Assembly (NCBI GenBank): GCA_963931925.1
Contig: OZ007573.1
Coordinates: 38,806,296-38,870,295 of the forward strand
DNA from: Onchidella celtica
Taxonomy: Eukaryota > Mollusca > Gastropoda > Systellommatophora > Onchidiidae
Length of the DNA stretch: 64,000 nucleotides
Direction of reading: 5' to 3'
The position numbers were made by a program, and so were the translations under genes. How positions within the stretch are numbered: position 1 is the stretch's first letter; the number at the start of each line of letters is the position of its first letter. Below the pieces are notes generated by a model. It saw only the letters and a list, made by a program, of their open reading frames with translations. It had not been told where the DNA came from and ran no database searches. Positions 56,176-64,000 of the stretch are shown in pieces.

Positions 56176-57286
56176 TGTCACGTGAAGTGAGCGAAACTCA
56201 GAGATAATGGGAGAATGGGTAGTGTAAGAATAGCTCACAGGGAATGCAGCTAACCATCGGGAAACAAAATCACGGGGACTGTGAGTGGTGTTGGGGATTG
56301 GACGAGGCGAGATCTGTGTACTTACAAATCACTGCACACAGAGAGTCCTTAGAGAACGGACGCAAGAGAGAGCCCCAGAGGGCGAACATAAGGAGAGCAG
56401 TCGGAAGACTTGTGTTAGTGGTTTTTCCAGTGATGACTGGTAGGTTGAACTATAAGGCTTGATAATTGATGTACTATATTCTTCTGATGACCATGATGTA
56501 AATAAGTTATATGCGAGGGCTTAAGGAGTGTGCAAGTGATTCAGTACGGTATTAATAGATGTGAACATAGAGCGAGATATGTACGTTAGGAGTGTGGATT
56601 CCTAGCCTAGTCTGAGTACTGTGTAATACGGTGGAGGTGTATTACAGAAGAGAGGCGCAGCTGTGTGGTGAGTGAACTGTGGAATGTGTATGTACGCTTG
56701 ATGGTTCGTAATGAGTGGTGGAGTGGATAGTAAGTGTATGGTGTTATAGAGATGTGATGTTGTTCTTATAGGTGCCGGGGTCGGGCAGTAAGGCCACCCG
56801 CGGTGGACGGACGTAGGCCGGGGACAGGCTGTGGAGCCGTGGTGACAAGGACCTGAGGCGACATAGGGCTGGACGGTGCGCCAGCATTTGGGCGCTCCGC
56901 CAAGGACGTAGGGCCGACAGGCAGTCCAGCAACAGTGGCCGGCTGGTTTAGGGAGTTGGGCTGGCCAGCTTTCCAAGTTATGTACATGATAGTTCTGTAT
57001 CACGAATTATACAGGGGTTGATGTTAGGTACAGTAGGGGCCTGGAAATTCAGATTGTAAAGCATTGGCTGTACGGTTGTGGAACCGGAGATAGGGTGACT
57101 GTTGGAGAGAATGGCCATTGTATGGTATTTGAATTGACCAATGTATCGTATGTAATTGAACGTACCTTTAATATATAATAAATGTGTGAGCCTGGTTGGT
57201 TGTTCTGTTAAGTGTCATAATTGTTCGTTTGTGATTGTTGTCCCGTCTTAATCAACTGTACATTTTCCAGTTTGGAATTTGTTACA
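56176..57286 (+). mobile_element. Solo LTR, same family as 25947-27565
   Basis: Begins TGTCACGTGAAGTG and ends GGAATTTGTTACA. The pentamer AGGAT lies at 56171-56175 and 57287-57291. It shares with the copy at 25947-27565 the blocks around AGAGCCC, CCAGTGATGACTGGTAG-like sequence, AATAAATGTGTGAG and TTGTTCTGTTAAGTGT, but is clearly diverged. No internal region. Confidence 0.85.
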
Positions 57287-57291
57287 AGGAT

Positions 57292-58651
57292 CATTAAAAT
57301 TTGGTGAAAGTTGGCCACTATGTCGGTGATGTAACATTAATTCTCTTGTGACTCGTCCATCGCGTAGGGCTTTGCAAATACCGGTATATCCAGGGGTTGT
57401 TGTTGCTTTTGTTTTTCCTTTTCACCCTACCCTATATGTAAACGTAGATCTAGCCTTTTTCCGAGACCCATTGCCTCACAGTATTCTTACTGTTCGCTTT
57501 GCCTTTTGTTTTTGTGAACGATTTTGTTGTTTTTTGCTGTTTTTTTTTATCCTTTTGGAGATTTTATCTTATGTTCTAAATTAAGCCAAAGGGTACGAAG
57601 GTTTTCCCTCCACGTACCGGAATCATTAAGAGTGTTAAACATTCACTAAGAAAATAGCATTGTGGAAGTGCTAGATGAACAAACAAACAAAAAAATATAG
57701 CAGAGATAACATATCAAGCAGTTCGACTTTGTTGTACGAATATTGCATGTTTTCTTATGGTCAGTCAAACTGTTTTGTTTTGTTTTTTTCTCTGTAATGT
57801 AAATGTCGTGTTGTGTCGTCAGAGGACAACGGAGGAGGAGTGAGGAAGAGTGTACTTCCTCCATTTGTCTTCTTGCCTTCATTATGTTAGGTTTTCAAAG
57901 CTTTATAATGACACTTGATTAACTGATTATTTAGATATTATAAATGAAAATAGAAACATCCTTCATCAAATGCATCAGCAATTGGCTGTTCCCGTTCAGA
58001 AACAAAACCCATGTGTGTGTGTGTGGGGGGGGGGGGGGGAGGGGCTACATGTATTGTTCACAAGCCAATTACTTTCCGTGGTTGGTGTGCTGTGGTCAGC
58101 TATGTTATGTCGGTGTTTGTCATTTGTCAGAAGCAAATGCAGATCACCTCTCTCTCAAATCTAAAGCCGATTTCACTGGGAAGTCTGTAGGCTCCTTTCG
58201 AACCATTTCCTACAAAATAGGCCTGAACATGGGGGGGAAAAGGCCACTCGGCGGCGAAGGAACGTCCTTGCAGAAGGAAGAATAGATGTTCTGGTGTTTT
58301 ATACGGAAATCCTTGTTCCCCTCTTGTTTGAAAATGACTTGACCCTCCATGCATTGTTGGAAATCTAGCAATTCATTTGCAAGTGTATAAGGCATCATGG
58401 AGCAATTACATATATGTTGTGCAGGGATTCTGTTGTTTTAGAGGCATCCTCTAGCAAACGCTACCTTCGGAAAACTACATCCCAGATTGTGGTCGGACCA
58501 TGGGATCTGCCATTGCACGAAGATCTCTATTTATATATCGGACAGCTGCCCTCATTAGGCCTACACTTTCACAGTAGCGAAACCTGATGCCGACAATGTG
58601 TGAAAACAAGACCAGTTCCACAAAAAAATGTCCCGCCCCCGGAATGTTAGT
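57292..58651. other. Intergenic region without recognisable gene
   Basis: Nothing coding is supported. Contains a (GT)n then poly-G run at about 58012-58040. Confidence 0.5.
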
Positions 58652-59030
58652 CAGACAGGGTGCTCGCCTCTCATGCTGAAGGTACAGGGTTCGATTCCCG
58701 ATCGGCGCAAGCATGATGGAATTTAGGGGGGAAATTCCTGTCCCTGAACTTGTGGTAGGTAGGATCGAGAACCTATTCTTTTCGGATATGGACGAAAAAC
58801 TCGGAGGGCCCGTGTGGACGTTACGCACGTTAAAGATACCTTGGCAGTGGGGAATCCTCCAAGAGCAGGCCTGACATAGTGACAAGGCCGCTGCCCGGGC
58901 AAAAGTTTTTTTTTTTTAATCGACCCCCCCCCCCCCCCCCGAAAAAACAACAAACAAAAACAAAAACATGAACAAGCAAACAAAAACAAGAAATGTGAGG
59001 TGTAAATGCCAAGACCAGCGAACCTCCTAA
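58652..59030 (+). mobile_element. SINE copy 4, diverged and 5'-truncated
   Basis: Retains GTGCTCGCCTCTCATGC, a canonical B box (GGTTCGATTCC), the block ACGCACGTTAAAGATACCTT, GGCCGCTGCCCGGGCAAAA, a poly-C tract and the tail GTGAGGTGTAAATGCCAAG. The A-box side is missing and no clear duplication was found. Confidence 0.8.
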
Positions 59031-59160
59031 ACATAGAGTTAAAGCAATCCTGGAAAATATTAGCATTTCCTGGAACGACAAGGTACCTGGTACAGCTGTT
59101 CTTGGGCAATGTGGAATCGAAGGTATCGAAGCTCTACTTGCCAAGACTCAGCTTCGATGC
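59031..59160 (+). mobile_element. Short LINE fragment (RT C-terminal region)
   Basis: The plus-strand frame reads SWNDKVPGTAVLGQCG followed by IEGIEALLAKTQLR, resembling the 'W.DK(I/V)P.T.VL' and '(K)TQLRWAGHV' region of LINE polyproteins. It is not from the family of the 46.6-kb LINE. Only about 130 bp. Confidence 0.55.
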
Positions 59161-60849
59161 TGATCTCATCTTGAGCAGTGAAAGTTTCGTCGATTGGCTT
59201 CTTTGCACTCTTGGGGAATTATGAATATATTGAATTTAAAGCTTTCATTAAAGAGTCTAATAACAGCTGAATCCTCCTTCTGTTTGATCCCTGCAATTTC
59301 AAATGAATTAGCTGGCGTCAACAATGTCATTAACTATTTTGAAATGTTGAACCCTCTTATTTTAATAACATAATTCACTAATTTGTACTCTGTGAGCGGA
59401 TCGTTTTAGCCCCACGGGTTGGGGAGTAGGATACAACAGTACCTATTATGGACTATGCAAGTAGCGAACCCAAGCACAGTTTAAGATTTTTAAGTAAATT
59501 ACAGCAAAAATTGTTACAACTCTAGAGGTCAGCCCGCCCCTCTTTTGTCCCCATTCCTCTCTACCCACCCCCACTCCAAAAAATGGAGCTATGAATGGGT
59601 ATCGTATCACACACGAATCCACACTCACCCCCCCCCCCCCACACACAATTTAATTCGGTAATTATATTACGGAATGCGGCGATACTGGCTTTTGATTCTT
59701 TTCAGTATTTAGAAAAGAAAATTATTGTTCAATTGAGTGACGGCACTATTTACCCATACCAGAATCGTTCCTTACTTTATTTGATCACGATCTACAGAGA
59801 GGCAATTTTGTTTAACCAAGAAATTAGACAAAGTAGGCCTACCGTAATTCTGATTTTAACTTTCTATTTGTCGTTGGTTCCCAGTGAAGCTCTTTGTTCC
59901 ATAAAAGGGGACAACATGCTCTTTAATCTGCGTTACTTATACATGTACCAGACAATTACACACAACTTTCATGATCACGTAGGTAAATTTCAAAATAATT
60001 TTGCATATATTTTCTTTAGACAATCCAAATAATTCCTGACAAACTGTTTGTATTATTTATAATACTTTTATTGGCATTCATTTCTATTAATATGTTACAA
60101 CTGCACGCGGTTAGACACAGAGCGAGAGCCGTATGCTTGTAAATTACAGTAACTAAACTCGAATTCAAACGGATGTTTGTTCTCGATAATATAATAGCTC
60201 GGTTGCGAACGCAAAACTCACTATTCAAGTACATGAGATGGCTCACATTTTGTTATCTCGTTGGAAAGCAAACTTTCACAGAAGTTCTAACAATTCAGAT
60301 TAGCCAACTATTTAAACAGGCCTCTCTGTAAAGCAGCAGTCTCTTGAAAATATTGATTAATGATTGTGTGCTGTTTGGATTTTTCCGGCAATTAGCCGGT
60401 CTTCACTGTGGCAATTAGCCGTACTTCCATGTAAAATGGTAAAAAGTAAATAAAAACTCAATATACTTGCAAGTCTGTGTATTAACTTTCTTTTTTTTTT
60501 GTTCCATTTTTTTTTCAAACTTCAAAATGAGCACAAAGGAGTGGGAAGATGATTGTATAACAGCACTGGTTTTCTGGGTCCTGATGTTATGCGTGGGTCC
60601 TCGGCTGCTCGCATTTTTGTAGCAGTGTCAGTTCATGTCTCGGTTCTTTGCTTACAAAAACCGTACCAAGCTACATTGTATAATGGGTACACAAAGTAAT
60701 TAGCCCATCTTTACTTTGGTGCACACGATGCTTAGTAGAGTTTCTCACATGCACAACGTGATGCGTAGACCACAGATTCAATGTGCTATATTTAACTTTT
60801 GTACTGCACCTATGGCGCAGGCAGCCAAAGAACTAAACAAAAGTAATTA
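59161..60849. other. Intergenic region upstream of the GPCR exons
   Basis: No supported gene. Short repeated phrase GCAATTAGCCG at about 60389-60425. Confidence 0.45.
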
Positions 60850-61796
60850 ATGGGGGAAGACACGATAGACTGCATTACTGGTAGCCCAGATGTTTCACGC
60901 TATGGAATCATTTCTGATGAACTTCAGCATTTCCTGAGTTTGTACATCAGTGGTGTAGCTTGCGCTGCCATTTCTGTGATTGGTGTGGTCACCAACATCA
61001 TCAACATCATTGTCTTCACCAGGTACGCCGGGTGTATTGTGTGCAAGTGGCAATCTGAGACTTAAGTGGCGACCTTAGTTCTTGTTTATTCTGTCTCCAT
61101 TTTCTGGAGAAAAAAAAATGGAGATCTTTTAGTATGTAGACAAGGTATAACAACTGCACAGTTTGCCACGGCACTTATCAACCTGTTTCACAGTTCCAGC
61201 TTATTCTAACTCCTTATCATAATGCTCGAACTGCGAACCTTTAGGCCCTAATGTCGAATCGCTTCCTTTGGCTAGGCGCACACATGCGTCTTTGTTACGT
61301 TGCAGTCGCGTCGCGTCACATTTTTCTTTAAATTTAGGCGAATGAATGAAGATGCGCGTACATGCCAGACACGAGGAGCCTGCGTTGCAGAGTGGATCTA
61401 GGAACATGAGTCTACGGCACGACTGCAGCACGACAACAGATCTCTTGTGCTTTCCTAACCTTACTTCGGTTCCAGACTAAACGAGCTACCTTCAGCTTGG
61501 TGCAAATCTCAACATCTAAAATTACATGTAGGCCTACATGTATTACTATTTTGTTCTGGTTTATGACATTTCATATTTAACACACAGTTGGGCCAGTATT
61601 TGTCATTGGAAAACATAGCGCATCGTTTAGCTTGATGCAGAATCCCGTGTTTATTCACAATGGCAGAATGATTGTTTGATGGAATAAAAAGGTTAGTTTT
61701 AGACTAACAGACATGACATAGGCTACACACAAAAAAGAAGAAATCGAATGCAGTTAATCGACATAGACTCAAGAGAAAGATTAAAACGAAATAACT

Positions 61797-61831
<35 letters not shown>

Positions 61832-62038
61832 TTTGTGTGTTTCGTACCCGTGCTTTCAACACCCTGCAAACATAATAAAGTAATATTATTGTTTCATTAT
61901 TTCTCTGCCAGGCAAGGTATGAAAGACAGTACAACAATTTCTCTACTGTCCTTGTCTGTCACAGATTTGGCTGCAAACTTCTCAACGCTTCTGTTTGCCC
62001 TCTGTTTTGTATGCAAGGAAGCTGGGTACCTGACTACG
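60850..62038 (+). CDS. Rhodopsin-type GPCR, first two exons (N-terminus, TM1, TM2)
   Basis: Exon 1 (60850-61022) starts ATGGGGGAAGAC and encodes a short N-terminus and TM1 (AAISVIGVVTNIINIIVF), ending TTCACCAG/GTACGC in phase 2. Exon 2 (from 61912, after TTTCTCTGCCAG) continues in phase with RQGMKDSTTISLLSLSVTDL (TM2 with its conserved Asp), then FSTLLFALCFVCKE, and may end at 62038 (ACG/GTAGGG). The pattern 'TNIINI(I/V)VF...QG.KD...ISLL.L..TDL' resembles large molluscan class A receptor families. TM3-TM7 were not found before the mariner relic at 62.5 kb. They may lie outside the window, or this may be a pseudogene. Confidence 0.65.
61796..61830. repeat. (GA)n microsatellite
   Basis: Nearly pure GA repeat in the intron between the GPCR exons. 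Confidence 0.95.
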
Positions 62039-62504
62039 GTAGGGCATCATTACGGTGATAGTCAAATGTACATGTACGTTCATTTCATTAGTCTGGTGGC
62101 GATCCAGCCAAAGCCAACACGACAGCTTCTTTATTGCCTTTTTGTTTACAAATTTCAGTTTTGCTAATTTTATTATTTAAATTGTAAAATTTCAGTGTTT
62201 CTTTGTTACAACATTGGGCCACTTGTTGTTTCATTGATCTATAGAGGTTCATCTCAATCAATATGGAATTTTACTTTGTAATTGATGTGGAATTTTGCTC
62301 TATAACTACAAGTACGGTAATTAATTTTATCATGTGCATTACAAGAAGGTTGCTGCGAAGACTACCAGCATCACATCTGAACTTTGCACCCCTTCTAGAA
62401 CATTTTTCTGATAAAGGTACATATACCCTTTTCTCCCATGCCTTATTTTTTTGTTGTTAAATAAACATCTCGTAGTCCTGAATCATAATCGTAAGAGCCA
62501 CGAT

Positions 62505-63157
62505 ATCGAGGTCTCCAGCAAAGTTAGTTCCCGTTTATGAAGAAAAACAGAATTGCACCGAGGTATGCAAAGAATTAATGAATTATGCTGCTGCTGACAA
62601 AGATTTTTTCTAAAAGATTGTAACAGGTGATGAAATTTGGATTTACTCAAATGACCCAGAAACAAATCAGCAGTCTTCTGATTGGACGGGTCCTCATTCC
62701 CCACGACCAAAGAAGCCACAAGACATGTATGCTCATCGTTTTCTTTGGCTGGCAAGGCATCACTATGAAAGAATACGTGCCAGGTCAGAATGTGAATCGG
62801 GAATAGCAAAGTTTTAAGGCGACTGAGAGAATGAGTGCGTCGAAAGCGACAAGAGCTGTGGGCGTCAGGGAAACTGGTTCCTCAAGCAAGACAATGCAAC
62901 CGTTCATAAAGCTCTGCGTGTGTTGCAATACATTGCTTCAAACAGAATGCCAGTTATACCTCACCGCCCCCAACCCCTCTTATTCCCTTGATTTGGCATC
63001 CTGTGACTATTTCTTGTTCTCAAAGCTTGGAATGTCACTGAAAGGGCAGCGCTTTCACAACATTGGGGAGATACAAGAAGCGTTGTCAAGCCCCCCACAC
63101 ACGTTCAAGCCCAGCTTACAGCCTCACCCAGATTCTGTAAAACTTAAAAAAAACTGA
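62505..63157 (+). pseudogene. mariner (D34D) transposase remnant
   Basis: Pieces in several frames, in order: AAADKDFF, IVTGDEIWIYSNDPETNQQS (first catalytic Asp), DWTGPHSPRPKKP, then LKQDNATVHKALRVLQYIAS (second Asp, about 62890) and SLDLASCDYFLFSKLGMSLK (third Asp, about 63004). Allowing for an indel, the spacing fits D34D. Stops and frameshifts make it inactive. The N-terminal DNA-binding part and both inverted repeats were not identified. Confidence 0.85.
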
Positions 63158-63827
63158 ACTTGTGTGGGCGATTTCCTACAGCCGGGCTCCGAGCCAGGAC
63201 TTAAGCCAAAATATCAGGAGGTGCCTGAAAAATTATCTAAAGCCAATGGCTTGACGCGGTAAATTCAAAATTAAACAAACATGAAAATCTTCTTTTGGCC
63301 ATTTTGATGACAAAATCGGGAAAAGCAGTAAATTTACCATCGATTTGATACCAAACATCATTCTCGAACGATGAATAGAACGGTTTTTATAAATTATTGA
63401 CTTTTCATCAATTCTGGCACCTCTCTCTCTCTCTCTCTCTTTCACGCTCGCTCGCTCTACATGTGTGTGTTTGGTGGGGATAAAAAGAGAGTTGGAAAGA
63501 GAGAGAGAGAGATTTTTTCTCTCTCTCTCAACCTGCGCGTCCCCGCGAAAACGACCGTGAAGACGTGCCGAAAACCAAAGGCAACTCATTGTATTGTTGT
63601 TACCTGTTCATTCTACTCATTTATAATCCTCGTAACATACATATGACATGTATCGGTAATTTTATGTGTCAATAAGTCAGTGGCTTTGTTAAGTGAATGA
63701 TTCAATCCGATCAATAAAGTGTGATTTTTTAAAATCTTGTTCCGTCTCATTTAAAAAAAAATAAAAAAAATTAGAAAGGCACCTATGAAATATAGCTGAT
63801 GGATACAATATATTCCACCGGCTAGAT
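63158..63827. other. Intergenic region with (CT)n/(GA)n tracts
   Basis: (CT)n at about 63420-63441 and interrupted (GA)/(CT) runs at 63496-63528. No gene seen. Confidence 0.5.
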
Positions 63828-64000
63828 CAGGGGTCCCCAACTCCCAGTCCTTGGACCGGTACCACCGGTCCGTGGATCATTTGGTAGGCCACCGGGGTGC
63901 AAAGAAAAAAAAATGTCATTAAAATTATAGTTATTTTTCTATCATTAGTGTCTATCCAATCCGCAGGATTCGAGGGCACTGTTTTCATGTGTTTTATGTG
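63828..64000. mobile_element. hAT element, left end only (continues beyond window)
   Basis: CAGGGGTCCCCAACTCCCAG, followed by the palindromic GGACCGGTACCACCGGTCC, is the terminal pattern of a widespread hAT group. The right end and target-site duplication lie outside. If 8 bp are duplicated, the left copy would be GGCTAGAT-like sequence at 63820-63827. Confidence 0.7.

Noticed and set aside
57348..57584. 78-codon frame rich in Phe and Leu
   Set aside because: Low-complexity T-rich translation without splice or domain support.

Overview
This is eukaryotic, AT-rich DNA with introns, tRNA-derived SINEs, LINEs, LTR retrotransposons and several families of cut-and-paste DNA transposon. The best guess is a mollusc, probably a gastropod. 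That rests on the SINE type, the abundance of AGATCT hexamers and the start of a molluscan-looking class A GPCR, and it is an inference rather than a proof.

Region 1 (about 2.5-33.5 kb, minus strand) is one host gene: the homolog of C2CD3, the centriole distal-end protein with many C2 domains that is needed for ciliogenesis. I could chain 35 exons (about 5.0 kb of coding sequence, roughly 1,678 codons) with phase-compatible splice junctions from the ATG at 33483 down to 2531. The 3' part lies beyond the left edge. Its introns hold a near-identical copy of the LINE seen at 46-51 kb (1-2346), a LINE 3' fragment, a SINE with perfect target-site duplications, an internally deleted piggyBac element with TTAA ends, two related TTAA elements in opposite orientation, and a solo LTR with 5-bp duplications.

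Region 2 (about 34.4-45.8 kb, plus strand) is a nest. A degraded THAP-domain coding sequence with a housekeeping-like promoter (CRE and NRF-1-like sites) is split by a 10.4-kb, apparently intact Ty3/gypsy retrotransposon (34902-45332) and again by a 335-bp inverted-repeat MITE (45411-45745). The Ty3 element has unusually long, apparently identical 2,488-bp LTRs, a gag ORF, a complete protease-RT-RNaseH-integrase ORF in the -1 frame, a PBS resembling tRNA-Leu, and what looks like a complete 1.29-kb intron inside each LTR.

Region 3 (about 46.1-51.8 kb) is a minisatellite of about 75-bp units into which a full-length LINE (minus strand, endonuclease-RT-zinc finger) has inserted.

Region 4 (about 51.8-64 kb) is mostly non-coding with mobile elements: an hAT MITE with an 8-bp duplication, two SINEs, a second solo LTR of the family seen in C2CD3 intron 6, a mariner D34D relic, and the edge of another hAT element at the right border. 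Two exons of a rhodopsin-type GPCR (TM1 and TM2) lie at 60.85-62.04 kb. No RNA genes other than SINE heads, and no CRISPR arrays, were seen.
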